Source: Thalassomonas sp. RHCl1 (GTDB lineage Bacteria > Pseudomonadota > Gammaproteobacteria > Enterobacterales > Alteromonadaceae). Taken from it: a stretch of 50,171 nucleotides of DNA. The stretch lies in NCBI RefSeq assembly GCF_947387555.1, contig NZ_CANDNZ010000026.1:1-50171 (forward strand). Reading direction: 5' to 3'. The notes beneath the pieces were generated by a model, which made no database searches, was not told where the DNA came from, and saw only the letters and a program-made list of their open reading frames with translations. Shown here piece after piece: positions 26,093 through 34,469 of this stretch; the first letter of the stretch is position 1, and each line of letters opens with the position of its first letter. The position numbers were made by a program, and so were the translations under genes.

Positions 26093-27941
26093 TGACCAGC
26101 TCCTTTTGTGTTGTTGTCTGTACCTGGGGGCAAAGATCCCGGATAAAGCTATGCAAGCTGGTTAACAGGGTTTGCCAGCCTTCGTGGCTCTGGAAAATAT
26201 GACCTTCGTTTTGTACCGTGATATAACGGCAGTCAAGCTCTTCCGGCAGCGACATCATAAAATCAGAGCTGTGCTGTGACGGCGAAATCGGGTCCCTTTG
26301 ACCGTGCACCAGCAATAGCGGGGTATTGATTTGAGGGGCATAACTATCCAGGGCAGTAGTTAGCATGTTGTCTTCACTATAAAGGTGGCGCCACGGCCGC
26401 AGCGGGGGGATATCCGCGCTATAGACAGGATTAATGAAAGCGGCGCCGTCAATATCGTTATCGGCCAGGTAAGCCAGCGCAGGCAGACAGCCGAGACTGG
26501 CTGCGACTAGAAAAACCGGGCCGTTGCAGCGCTCACGCAGCTGTTTGATCGCTGTGTCTATCTCTGTTTGTGCTGCCCGGGCATAAATTGCTTGCTGAAC
26601 CCGCTTATCGCTGCCGCTCCCCAGTGCGCCGTTGCCGTTAAGGCCAAGCAACAAGCCGTGTTCACCTGTCAGAGCCTGAAGCTCTGAGCGGATGCTGTAG
26701 TGGTAAAAAAGCCGCTCCGGCCCGCTGGCAAAGAATCTGTGGGGGCCCATGACATAAAGTATTGCAAAATCAGGCGTTTTTTCATTTCCTGAAAAGACCA
26801 GCGAGTTAGCTGAATCAAGCTGTGCTTGTTCCTGAGGCTGTTTGTTATTCGGGGTTTGCCGGACTTGCTGCCGCTGTGGCAGACTTTCCCGAGATAAGGT
26901 CCAGCAGGGCGTACTTTCCAGAGTCTCAACCACCCGGATATAGTCCAGGTTATTGACCCAGCTTGCTTGGCAAGTCGCCTGGGCCTGGTCTAGGTAAAGG
27001 TAGCCGTCACGGCCCAGGCATTGGCTGCGCCGTGCCCCGGGTATTCTTGTATCCTTGCCGCTGATAATCACGTTTTGTCCGTTTGGCGACCAGGACATCA
27101 GGTCAACTTCCAATGAAGGGTCACTCAGGCGCTGTCTGTGGCCGTTTTCATCAATCAGGTAGAGGCCGGATACCGTATCTAATTCGCCAAGTAGAGCGAT
27201 GTTTTGGTTATCAAGCACCCGGCAGTTGATTTGCAGCTCGGCAATACCTACTCCGGCCACGTCGTCGAAAAACGTTTTATTGTCCTTGAGGCGCAGCAGG
27301 GTAAAGCGGCATTTTCCCTTGATTGGGCAATCCCCTAGTGCCAGGAAAAGCCCGGTTTGTTTTGTGCCTTTTAAAGAGATCTTGTCAATATCCCGGCCTT
27401 CAAAGGGATAGCGGTAAATTTCTTCGCCATCAGCTGTGACAACCAGTAAGTGATCCATTTCTTTCTTTGCCAGGTAAACTGCGTCACCGATAGCGGCAAG
27501 CGCGAGAATATCCCGGCTCACCAGTTGCGGTTGTTTTTCCTGTAGGCTATCTAGGGAGGGGCACAGGTATAGGTTCTCCCTAGATAGCACCAGCAAAGCG
27601 CCGTTATCATCGTATACCAACTGGCTGACGGGTTTGGAGAAGCTGTGTGTTTTTAACCTGCCCTGCAGATCTGACTCATGCACATCTAAAAACTGCGATA
27701 CCGCCAGCCGCGCACCATCCCGGTGCCAGGCCGTTAAGGTACCGTCAGCGGTTGGGATCAGCTTGGGGCTGCGCCATAAATTGCTCCGGGTGGTTTTGGT
27801 ATTGAGGAAACACTGGCTTTCCATCTTTCCCTGCGGTGACCAGCCGACGACAACTTCTGCCCAGGCCTGAGCACAGGGGGAGCAAGAGAGCGCCAGGTAA
27901 AACGGTAACTCCGGGCTGCTTTGTCGGGAAGTGCTAGCCAC
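26082..27941 (-). CDS. S9-like two-domain hydrolase (propeller + alpha/beta hydrolase)
   Basis: The 619-aa protein has an N-terminal strand-repeat region typical of prolyl-oligopeptidase propellers (about 30-360; 'LMSWSPNGQNVIISGKD') and a C-terminal alpha/beta hydrolase. The triad is S482 in AASLG, D550 in HGQRDP and H581 in NEGHIF. The nucleophile elbow is AxSxG instead of the usual GxSxG. The start is GTG, supported by GGGGAG seven bases upstream, and overlaps the glycosyltransferase stop by eight bases. It is a candidate maturation peptidase, esterase or acyltransferase for the cluster product; none is proven. Confidence 0.78.
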   Translation of the reverse strand: MASTSRQSSPELPFYLALSCSPCAQAWAEVVVGWSPQGKMESQCFLNTKTTRSNLWRSPKLIPTADGTLTAWHRDGARLAVSQFLDVHESDLQGRLKTHSFSKPVSQLVYDDNGALLVLSRENLYLCPSLDSLQEKQPQLVSRDILALAAIGDAVYLAKKEMDHLLVVTADGEEIYRYPFEGRDIDKISLKGTKQTGLFLALGDCPIKGKCRFTLLRLKDNKTFFDDVAGVGIAELQINCRVLDNQNIALLGELDTVSGLYLIDENGHRQRLSDPSLEVDLMSWSPNGQNVIISGKDTRIPGARRSQCLGRDGYLYLDQAQATCQASWVNNLDYIRVVETLESTPCWTLSRESLPQRQQVRQTPNNKQPQEQAQLDSANSLVFSGNEKTPDFAILYVMGPHRFFASGPERLFYHYSIRSELQALTGEHGLLLGLNGNGALGSGSDKRVQQAIYARAAQTEIDTAIKQLRERCNGPVFLVAASLGCLPALAYLADNDIDGAAFINPVYSADIPPLRPWRHLYSEDNMLTTALDSYAPQINTPLLLVHGQRDPISPSQHSSDFMMSLPEELDCRYITVQNEGHIFQSHEGWQTLLTSLHSFIRDLCPQVQTTTQKELVNAS

Positions 27942-29118
27942 AACTTTGCTCCCCTTGTCCGGTAACCAGGTTTTCGATCAGCGCTACCGCAGCCGATGCC
28001 GGCGGCAGTTGGTAGATTTCGTCGGCTATTTTTTCAGCCGTCTCTCTAAAGCTATTGTCGGCCAGGACCTGGAGAATCCTGTCCCGGATATTGTCAACAT
28101 TGACATCTCCCGGGGCAATCATGCGCCCGGCACCGGTGCGCTCGCAGGCTTGTGCATTGCGCATCTGAACGGCGCCGCCGCGCGGGATCACGATCAGCGG
28201 CAGGCCGTGGGCAAGCGCCGATACGGTTGAGCCGCAACCGCCATGGCACACCACAGCGTCACAGTGGGGCAGCAGTTGTTCATGGGGAATATAGCGCTCA
28301 ATATGAACATTCTCGCCATGACTGCCCAGGGCCGCCGGATCCAGGTTCTCGCCGACAGTGATCACCAGGTTGACTCCTTTGCCGGCCAGGCCGTTAATAA
28401 TATCGAGATAGATATCCGGGGCGGTATTATAGGTGGCAACCGTACCAAAGGTAACGTGGACAACCGGGCCGTCGGGCATGGCGCTCAACCAGGCGGGGGC
28501 CGCCGACGGTTCAAGTTTTTCCGGCACCGCCGGCTGGATGGAAAAGGCGGTCTCAAGCGACAGGCCAAAAGGGGTTTGTAACATAGGCGGACAGGGATCG
28601 AGATATAAAGTCTTGAATACGCCGCCGTTGGCAGGCGGAGTTACCCCGGATTCGAGCCAGAATTCATTTAAGGCATTCTCCAGGCGTTCAAGCTGAAAGG
28701 CCGCCCGCATCGGCGACGGCCAGCCGACGGCAACATTGGGCAGGCCAAGCAGGTGGCCGGCAAGGGGGGCCGCATATTCGCCTTCTTCATGTAATAACAC
28801 ATCCGCCTGCCATTCTTGTGCGACTTCCATCAGGGGTTTTAGCATGGCCCGGGGGGCTATCTGGGAAAACATCCGCGCCGCTTTTTGATCCGGGCGCAGC
28901 ACTTCCTGGTTCGGCATCGGCTCATCGGCGGCAGCGATCAGGTCGTCCATGTCCATACCGGCGGCGACGGCTTTAAAGCCATCGCCGTTAATTTCCCCGT
29001 GAAAGCCGGGGGCAATGGCAAAAAGAATTTCATGGCCGGCCGCCGCCAGGGCTTTGACCGTGGGCAGCATAGGGTGATAATGGCCTAAAGCCGGGATGCT
29101 GGAACAGAGAATTTTCAT
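27934..29118 (-). CDS. GT1-family glycosyltransferase (macrolide/UGT type)
   Basis: The 394-aa GT-B enzyme opens MKILCSSIPALGHYHPMLPTVKALAAAGHEILFA and has the C-terminal sugar-nucleotide site with CHGGCGSTVSALAHGLPLIVIPRGGAVQMRNAQ, as in EryCIII/UGT-like natural-product glycosyltransferases. It transfers a sugar, often a deoxysugar or hexose, to a small-molecule or peptide acceptor. It is second in the leftward arm, 53 bases after the flavin hydroxylase. The gene has neither sugar-biosynthesis partners nor an activator nearby, so a common sugar nucleotide is likely. Confidence 0.88.
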   Translation of the reverse strand: MKILCSSIPALGHYHPMLPTVKALAAAGHEILFAIAPGFHGEINGDGFKAVAAGMDMDDLIAAADEPMPNQEVLRPDQKAARMFSQIAPRAMLKPLMEVAQEWQADVLLHEEGEYAAPLAGHLLGLPNVAVGWPSPMRAAFQLERLENALNEFWLESGVTPPANGGVFKTLYLDPCPPMLQTPFGLSLETAFSIQPAVPEKLEPSAAPAWLSAMPDGPVVHVTFGTVATYNTAPDIYLDIINGLAGKGVNLVITVGENLDPAALGSHGENVHIERYIPHEQLLPHCDAVVCHGGCGSTVSALAHGLPLIVIPRGGAVQMRNAQACERTGAGRMIAPGDVNVDNIRDRILQVLADNSFRETAEKIADEIYQLPPASAAVALIENLVTGQGEQSCG

Positions 29119-29171
29119 GATTGTCTTCCTTTTGTTCTTTCCTTTGAAATAAGCGTGTCAGCGGGCTGAAA

Positions 29172-30650
29172 TTACACGGCTTGTGTGCTGTTAACTATTG
29201 ACGCCGCTGCCGCTGTCGGTACCGGTACGGGCTGTTCGCTGATAAGCTGGTCGATGATTCCCCTGAACTCCTGCCAGGGGGCTTCGCGGAAATTATGTCC
29301 GGCAAGGATCATCGAGGCGCCGGCGAAAAACTGCTCATATTGCAGCTGGCGTCCGGCAAATTCACTGCCTACCAGATCCCAGATCAGGCGTACCAGCTTT
29401 AAGCGCTCACCGGCATCTATGTTTGGTGTGGTCCAATAGTTATTAAACAACGCCGACATTTGCGGATCCTGAAAAATAGAATGATCCGCCGGCAGGTTAA
29501 AAGCACCGCCGCCAAGCAGGGTACGCAGCTCAGCGATAAACTTGCTGTAATGCTCTACGCTCCAGTTCAGGGCGGCATACATCATCCTGCGGTTATAACC
29601 CATATAGCCGTTGGCCCAGCTTTCTCCCGCCTGGATTTGCCCGGCGATCATGCCGGATAAGGCGGCTTCCTGGCCCGCCAAACGGCCCAGGGTCTCGCGT
29701 ATAACCGGGATCTCTTCAAGATTGTTGGCGCTTACCAGGCGCTCTGCCAGGCCGAGTATAAAGCCGAGTTTGCTCTGGACCCGGACATTGGACTGGTGAT
29801 TGCCGTATACATGAGCCGGGGTGTTGATATAAATAGCGCGTGCCAGCTGCGGATCGTTATGGACGAAGACCCGATCCCACGGGATAAAGACATCGTCGAA
29901 AATCAGCACGGAGTCGGTTTCGTCGAATCTTGTGCTTAAGGGGGCGTCCCAGTGATGTTTTACCGTGTTTTCATAGGGGCGGCGCGCCCACATCGACAGG
30001 CCGGGGGTATTACAGGGCAGTGAAAAGGTAATGGCTTCTGCTTTGTGCTCGGGAGCCAGGGGAATAATATTACCGACCCAGATCTCATCGGCAAGAATGG
30101 CGCCTGTTGCCAGCATCTTCATGCCACGCACGATCACTCCGTCATCACGCTCGGCCACTACCTGGCAACTTGGCGAAGAAATATTCGGCCGCTGGTAGAA
30201 CTCGGGATCCCGGCTGGTTTGCGGCGGCACCACGGCATGGGCGAGAAAAATGTCTTTTTGCCGTAAGAAATCGTAATAGCGGCTGATATTGTCGGCATAA
30301 GGGCCAAACATTTGTGGTGCCGTAGCCATTCCGGTGATAAAGCTGGAAACATAATCAAGAGATCTGCCCATAAGGCCGTGGTGGTAAGACGCCAGTGTAC
30401 GGTGTGCCGAGGTGCGAAATTCCAGATCTTCACGTGTTCGTGCCATCTTGTAATAAGCACTGAAAACTTCGCCGTTTTCGGTATAAGAAAGTCCGGCGTC
30501 TGCCCGTTTTTTATCATAGATATCGGCAATGGTGCGTGCACCATGGCGAAAGGCGTCATGTTGGCTGACATCCTCCACTTTTTCATTGCCGATATAGACA
30601 GTTCGTCCATCACGCAGACCCGAAAGATACTGCTCGCCAGATTTCAGCAT
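29172..30650 (-). CDS. HpaB/PvcC-family FADH2-dependent hydroxylase
   Basis: The roughly 490-aa enzyme matches the 4-hydroxyphenylacetate 3-hydroxylase / PvcC / 4-BUDH family: RTSAHRTLASYHHGLMGRSLDYVSSFITGM, the flavin-binding region GMKMLATGAILADEIWVGNI, and 'AGQEAALSGMIAGQIQAGE' in the helical C-terminal half. I place the start at the ATG at 30650, which has GGGGAG eight to nine bases upstream, while the longer frame needs TTG. Family members hydroxylate phenols, including peptide-like or CoA-bound substrates, with FADH2 supplied by a separate reductase that is absent here. First gene of the leftward arm, divergent from the precursor gene. Confidence 0.88.
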   Translation of the reverse strand: MLKSGEQYLSGLRDGRTVYIGNEKVEDVSQHDAFRHGARTIADIYDKKRADAGLSYTENGEVFSAYYKMARTREDLEFRTSAHRTLASYHHGLMGRSLDYVSSFITGMATAPQMFGPYADNISRYYDFLRQKDIFLAHAVVPPQTSRDPEFYQRPNISSPSCQVVAERDDGVIVRGMKMLATGAILADEIWVGNIIPLAPEHKAEAITFSLPCNTPGLSMWARRPYENTVKHHWDAPLSTRFDETDSVLIFDDVFIPWDRVFVHNDPQLARAIYINTPAHVYGNHQSNVRVQSKLGFILGLAERLVSANNLEEIPVIRETLGRLAGQEAALSGMIAGQIQAGESWANGYMGYNRRMMYAALNWSVEHYSKFIAELRTLLGGGAFNLPADHSIFQDPQMSALFNNYWTTPNIDAGERLKLVRLIWDLVGSEFAGRQLQYEQFFAGASMILAGHNFREAPWQEFRGIIDQLISEQPVPVPTAAAASIVNSTQAV

Positions 30651-30987
30651 AAATCTACTCCCCATTAAAATCACAGACAATCGCTGTTGTCCGATATTTC
30701 CCTATCAAATCCATATTTAACTTATGGTTATTAGTACGAAAAATAAGGTTTTCACCTTAATTAATGTAACAATTTGGTTACATTTGTTTTTGGTTTCTAA
30801 GAGCCATTATGAGCACTAAACTCGGTTTGGCTTTATAAATCAAGCCTTAAAGATTAAAAAAATGAAAATAAATATTTTTGATAAAAAGCGATTGACAGCA
30901 TGTACGAAGTGTATAGGATGTTAATTGCATGTTACGCATGCGTTTTTAAATTAAGTAGAAAAATCAATATAAATAAGGAGATTAAAT
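30651..30987. promoter_or_regulatory. Divergent promoter region of the peptide cluster
   Basis: For the rightward arm, TTGACA at 30892-30897 and TAGGAT at 30914-30919 (16-base spacer) make a plausible sigma70 promoter, about 70 bases before the precursor ATG. ACGCATGCGT at 30934-30943 is a perfect palindrome just downstream, and GCATG occurs again at 30927-30931; this could be an operator. No dedicated regulator gene lies in the cluster. Confidence 0.5.
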
Positions 30988-31101
30988 ATGTCTTATCAAA
31001 CAGCTGAAGTAATGGAAGAGTTGAAGGACTTCGCACTTGAGTCTAGCGACTCTTCTGAAAACCAAAACGGTGCAGAAGCTGGTTGTCTGTCTTGCTCTTA
31101 A
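30988..31101 (+). CDS. 37-codon RiPP precursor peptide candidate
   Basis: This short gene encodes 37 aa: a 20-aa acidic helix-prone start (MSYQTAEVMEELKDFALESS) followed by a Ser/Asn/Gly-rich stretch and the ending GAEAGCLSCS. It has an ideal ribosome site (AAGGAG at 30975-30980, seven bases before the ATG) and its own promoter-like elements. The two Cys (33 and 36) at the extreme C-terminus are the only ones and are the obvious modification site; N-terminal part would be the leader. It is followed by an attenuator and by modification genes including an MNIO enzyme, the standard layout of a RiPP operon. No processing protease site (GG) is clear, though N-G-A-E-A-G precedes the Cys. Confidence 0.8.
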   Translation: MSYQTAEVMEELKDFALESSDSSENQNGAEAGCLSCS

Positions 31102-31121
31102 TAGCAAACTAGGCAGAACCT

Positions 31122-31178
31122 AAAGGTAAGTGAGTGTTGTTTTACCTTTTGGTATGACTTCGCTCACTTTATTGATTT
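31122..31178 (+). terminator. Attenuator between precursor and modification genes
   Basis: Two overlapping hairpins can form: AAAGGTAA (31122-31129) with TTACCTTT (31142-31149), and AAGTGAG (31128-31134) with CTCACTT (31163-31169). The two share bases 31128-31129, so they compete. The second is followed by TATTGATTTTTATGTTTT. This would give much precursor mRNA and less readthrough into the enzymes, which is typical of RiPP operons. Confidence 0.55.
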
Positions 31179-31253
31179 TTATGTTTTACTTAATTTCTAA
31201 TGGATAAGAGACCAGGCTTGGCCGCCTAAGGCAAGCAGGGGTTGGGAGGGACC

Positions 31254-32069
31254 ATGACCAGGTTAGCTGACTTTGAGCAGTCCGTGCTCACCATTCTTTC
31301 TTCAAATCTTCAAGAGCAGGATAAAATTCCCCAGATACGTACCTTGATGAGGGAGGCACTTACCGGGCCTGAGTTTGTCATGTCCTGTATAGAGCGTGCC
31401 CTGGGCCATTTCGAACAGGCACCGGATCTGAAACCGCAGCCGCCGCTGCTGGTGTCACTGGACCAACAGTTTGCCGCGCACCTTATTTATTGGCCGCCGC
31501 ACCATAAAAACAGTCCGCATATGCACTCCACCTGGGGGGTTACCGGGGTTTTCCATAATGAAATGGTGTTTGAAACCTATGACAATGCCGGCGATCTCGA
31601 ACATCCAGAGCTGACGGTGGATAACCATATCGAAGCCGTGAAGGGAGAAACCGGGTATTTGTTGCCCTCGTGCATCCATAATGTCGCCAATGAAAGCGAC
31701 AAACCCTCGGCAAGCCTGCATCTGTTCGGTACCGATGATATGAATCGTCCGGCAGAGTGCACTACCGTATGGTTCGGCGATGCCACGCGTATGCCGGGAG
31801 AGTTGCGTCCCCGGGCGATGGCCATTTTTACCGATATTTTACTCGGCATCGACGGCGAGGAAGCTGAAGGCCTGATGACCCGGGTTTTTGAACTTGCCGG
31901 TAATAAGACCAAGTTACGTCTTGTCCAGGGACTTTCCGGACGAAATATCGCGCTCAGCTACCGTCTCAGTGTTGCCCTTGAGCAAGCGCTTGAAGGGGCC
32001 GACCGGGAGCGCCTGGCAGCGATCAATAATAAATTATCCCAGCAGGTAGCCAGCCTTGAGCAAGCCTAA
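31254..32069 (+). CDS. Cysteine-dioxygenase-like cupin
   Basis: The 271-aa protein has a central cupin matching cysteine dioxygenase: H89-M90-H91 in SPHMHSTWGVTGVF, an E/Y segment (NEMVFETYD), and H142 in SCIHNVANESDKPSASLHLFG, which parallels the 'ISHRVENVS...VSLHLY' of the enzyme. These three His are the Fe(II) ligands. A C-terminal helical extension of about 80 aa is not part of that fold. Cysteine dioxygenases oxidise a thiol to a sulfinate; here the Cys of the precursor, or a cysteine-derived building block, is the natural candidate. Start is the ATG at 31254 with GGAGGG upstream (the longer frame needs TTG). It overlaps the next gene by 14 bases. Confidence 0.82.
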   Translation: MTRLADFEQSVLTILSSNLQEQDKIPQIRTLMREALTGPEFVMSCIERALGHFEQAPDLKPQPPLLVSLDQQFAAHLIYWPPHHKNSPHMHSTWGVTGVFHNEMVFETYDNAGDLEHPELTVDNHIEAVKGETGYLLPSCIHNVANESDKPSASLHLFGTDDMNRPAECTTVWFGDATRMPGELRPRAMAIFTDILLGIDGEEAEGLMTRVFELAGNKTKLRLVQGLSGRNIALSYRLSVALEQALEGADRERLAAINNKLSQQVASLEQA

Positions 32070-32892
32070 TGATTATATGACTGCCGCTTTTCAGGCAGCG
32101 CTCGCCGATATCGCCACCAACGAGCAAAAAGCGAAACGTTATCTCGGACAGTGCGGCAGCGAGCTGCTTCCCGAGCAGCACCAAGCCTGTAAAGAAAGTT
32201 TAGCCGCCCTGTCGCCAACGGCGCGTAAACGCGTGACCTTGTTGGCTTCTTTGTTATCCGAGCGCCGCTTTAAGCGGGTAGCCAATCTTTTACCTGCCTC
32301 CAGAGAAATGCTGGGGGATAATTTCAGCCATCCGTGGCAGAGCTATCAGCAGAGTGCGCCGCCGGGCATGCCCAGTGCAACCGAAGAAGCGGTATCTTAT
32401 GCCAATTTTCTGCAGAAATCCGCTCGGGAAAACAGCCTGCTTAAAGATGTTTTACGCTATGAAGCCGGTCTTAATGAAGTATCCCGCAGACTGCTTCACA
32501 GGGATGAAAAAAGTGATATGCAAATGCAGGTACGGCCGCTGGCTCTCAGGGATTGTGTCAGCCTGTGCCCTTATGTGCTGGTGGAAACTTTCAGCCATGA
32601 TGTGATCACGGCAGTCAAGCAGCTCAGGGCCGGGGAAAGTGTTGCCAGTGAGCAGCAAACCAGTCAGTCGGTCATTTTCAGACCCAAAGAAGAAAGCGGG
32701 CTGGCGGTGGATGTTTCGATTATTCCAAACAAGCTGGCAAGCGTACTTGGCCGGGCATATAAACCGGCCCCGGTGGCGGCCCTGGTGCGCGGGGAAGCTG
32801 CAGAAGTGCAGGCCAGCCTGATGCCTATGCTCGACTATTTAATGCGTGCCGGTGTTTTAAGGCTGAGCCCGTCTATGGTGCTGGTCACCTGA
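32056..32892 (+). CDS. Putative MNIO partner / recognition protein
   Basis: The 278-aa protein has an N-terminal helical half with RRFKRVANLLPASREMLGDNFSHPWQSYQQ and SATEEAVSYANFLQKSARENSLLKDVLRYEAGLNEV, which resembles the DUF2063/TglI-like partner subunits that accompany DUF692 oxidases. A C-terminal alpha/beta stretch (about 155-278, ending in a small winged-helix-like segment) could be the RRE that binds the leader. It starts at TTG (32056) within the previous gene, or possibly ATG at 32077. It is the natural partner for the MNIO enzyme at 33579 even though two genes separate them. Family assignment is from pattern only. Confidence 0.6.
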   Translation: MSKPNDYMTAAFQAALADIATNEQKAKRYLGQCGSELLPEQHQACKESLAALSPTARKRVTLLASLLSERRFKRVANLLPASREMLGDNFSHPWQSYQQSAPPGMPSATEEAVSYANFLQKSARENSLLKDVLRYEAGLNEVSRRLLHRDEKSDMQMQVRPLALRDCVSLCPYVLVETFSHDVITAVKQLRAGESVASEQQTSQSVIFRPKEESGLAVDVSIIPNKLASVLGRAYKPAPVAALVRGEAAEVQASLMPMLDYLMRAGVLRLSPSMVLVT

Positions 32893-32973
32893 CGGCGAAG
32901 ATAACATGTGCTTTAAGTCAGCACCATCAATGAGTTTAATCTGTTAGTAATACACATATAGGGAGAGTTTATT

Positions 32974-33402
32974 TTGGAAGGTTACCGGATCAGCACCAAG
33001 CTTGAGGAAATGGATTTGTCTTTTATCCATGGATTTTTAACGGAAAGTCCCTGGGCCAAAGGCATATCCCGTGAGGCGGTAGAAGAAGCGATCAAGCATT
33101 CGTTATGTTTCGCCGTTTTTACCGATGACGGAGAACAAATTGGTTTCGGACGGGCAATTTCCGACTATACCACCTTCGCCTTTCTCGGCGACGGTTTTAT
33201 CAAGGAAGAGCACCGCGGCACAGGACTGAGTAAGTGGGTGATGCAGGAGATGACCAATCACCCGAAATTGCAGGGGGTAAGGCGTTCTTTGATCGCCACC
33301 GTTGAAGCTCACGGCCTGTATGAAAAATTTGGTTTTAAAGCCATCGCTAAGCCGGAGTATCTGATCGAGAAGTGGAATTGGCAGGCTTATAAGCAGTCGT
33401 AA
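32974..33402 (+). CDS. GNAT-family acetyltransferase
   Basis: The 142-aa protein has the GNAT fold: FAVFTDDGEQIGFGRAISDYTTFAFLGDGFIKEEHRGTGLSKWVMQEM shows the beta4 and the acetyl-CoA loop (EEHRGTGLSKWV), then a late beta strand (RRSLIATVEAHGLYEKFGFKAI). Start is TTG, with GGGAG eight bases upstream. GNAT enzymes acetylate amines, so N-acetylation of the peptide or of an amino sugar is plausible. It lies between the two halves of the MNIO system, 81 bases after the previous gene. Confidence 0.85.
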   Translation: MEGYRISTKLEEMDLSFIHGFLTESPWAKGISREAVEEAIKHSLCFAVFTDDGEQIGFGRAISDYTTFAFLGDGFIKEEHRGTGLSKWVMQEMTNHPKLQGVRRSLIATVEAHGLYEKFGFKAIAKPEYLIEKWNWQAYKQS

Positions 33403-33456
33403 CTTTTTTGCCGAGTCTTGGCTTAAGGAAAAAATGCCGGGAGCCAAGGGATCGGC

Positions 33457-33483
33457 GGTGTGCTTGCTGCGGGCTTGCACACC
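33457..33483 (+). repeat. Hairpin between GNAT and MNIO genes
   Basis: GGTGTGC (33457-33463) pairs with GCACACC (33477-33483), followed by ACTTTATTT. It could be a weak terminator or an mRNA stabilising stem in the 176-base gap. Confidence 0.4.
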
Positions 33484-33578
33484 ACTTTATTTGGGACTTG
33501 CCCGTTATTGATCGCCACCCGGGGCCGACAACAGGCAAGTCTTAACATGGACATAGATGAATCAACCGGAGGCTGTTG

Positions 33579-34436
33579 ATGCAACCTAAATTCGATAAGG
33601 CCCGCCTGCCCATGCTGGGGGTGGGACTTAGTTTCAGAACTGAGATCGCACAGGAGATAGTTGAGCAGATTGACTCGTTCGACTTTCTTGAGTTGATTGT
33701 TGAAACCGCCTTTGCCGGTATCTTGCCGGATGACTTTTACGAGCAGGTGGTAGGCCGGGTGCCGGTAACCGCCCACGGGGTCAGTGCTTCTTTGGGCTCA
33801 CTTGATGAGGCCCGCATCGATGACGGCCATCTGGAGCGGGTTAAGGCTGAGCTGGCCCGGTTGCGTTGTCCCTGGTTCAGCGAACATCTGGCGTTTACCA
33901 AGGCACAGCAAGTGGACGCAGGACAATTACTGCCGCTGCAGCGCAGCCAGGCAACGGCGGATTTTGTCGCACAAAAAATCCGCCATATGGCCGAGGTGGT
34001 GGGCATTCCCGTGCTGATTGAAAACATTGCTTATTATTTCAATATTCCCGGGGCCGAAATGGACGAGGCCGAGTTCCTTACCCGGGTGATCGAGGCGGCC
34101 GATTGCGGTTTGTTACTCGATATCAATAACCTTTACGCCAATTGCCTTAACCATGACCTGGATCCCATAGCTTTTATCGATAGCCTGCCCGCCGACAGGG
34201 TAGTGGAAATTCACCTGGCCGGCGGCGAGGAAATCGAAGACGTCTATATCGATACCCACGGCCATGCGGTTAACCAGGCAGTATTCGACTTATTTGCTTA
34301 TGCCTGCCGCACGAAAGCGCCGAAAGCCGTAGTGCTGGAACGAGAAAAAAATATTCCGTCTATTGACGAACTTATCGAAGAAATTCAGGCGATTAAAAGT
34401 GTCTGGCAACAAAGCCGTATGGCTATTACCGCGTAA
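33579..34436 (+). CDS. DUF692 / MNIO multinuclear non-heme iron oxidase
   Basis: The 285-aa TIM-barrel protein shows the family residues: GVGLSFR at 14-20, H66 in VTAHGVSASLG, SEH at 101-103 in WFSEHLAF, E148 in VLIENIAYYF, DINNLY at 181-186, E210/H212 in VVEIHLAG, and D225/H227 in IDTHGHA. These are the metal ligands of MNIO (MbnB, TglH) enzymes, which use two or three irons to remodel Cys or other residues of RiPP precursors. TglH with TglI removes the beta-carbon of a C-terminal Cys; MbnB/MbnC makes oxazolone-thioamide. The start is the ATG at 33579, with GGAGG six bases before it; the earlier TTG is not needed. Confidence 0.92.
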   Translation: MQPKFDKARLPMLGVGLSFRTEIAQEIVEQIDSFDFLELIVETAFAGILPDDFYEQVVGRVPVTAHGVSASLGSLDEARIDDGHLERVKAELARLRCPWFSEHLAFTKAQQVDAGQLLPLQRSQATADFVAQKIRHMAEVVGIPVLIENIAYYFNIPGAEMDEAEFLTRVIEAADCGLLLDINNLYANCLNHDLDPIAFIDSLPADRVVEIHLAGGEEIEDVYIDTHGHAVNQAVFDLFAYACRTKAPKAVVLEREKNIPSIDELIEEIQAIKSVWQQSRMAITA

Positions 34437-34469
34437 TTTTAAACAGGCATTTTGCCAAAGGAGTTAGAG

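Noticed and set aside
30651-30680. Extended N-terminus of the flavin hydroxylase
   Set aside because: The longer form needs a TTG start; the ATG at 30650 has a proper ribosome site.
30988-31101. Pearlin-type (tRNA-dependent) pathway making 3-thiaglutamate
   Set aside because: No LanB-like peptide-aminoacyl-tRNA ligase is encoded and the peptide already ends in Cys-Ser, so only the MNIO step is shared.
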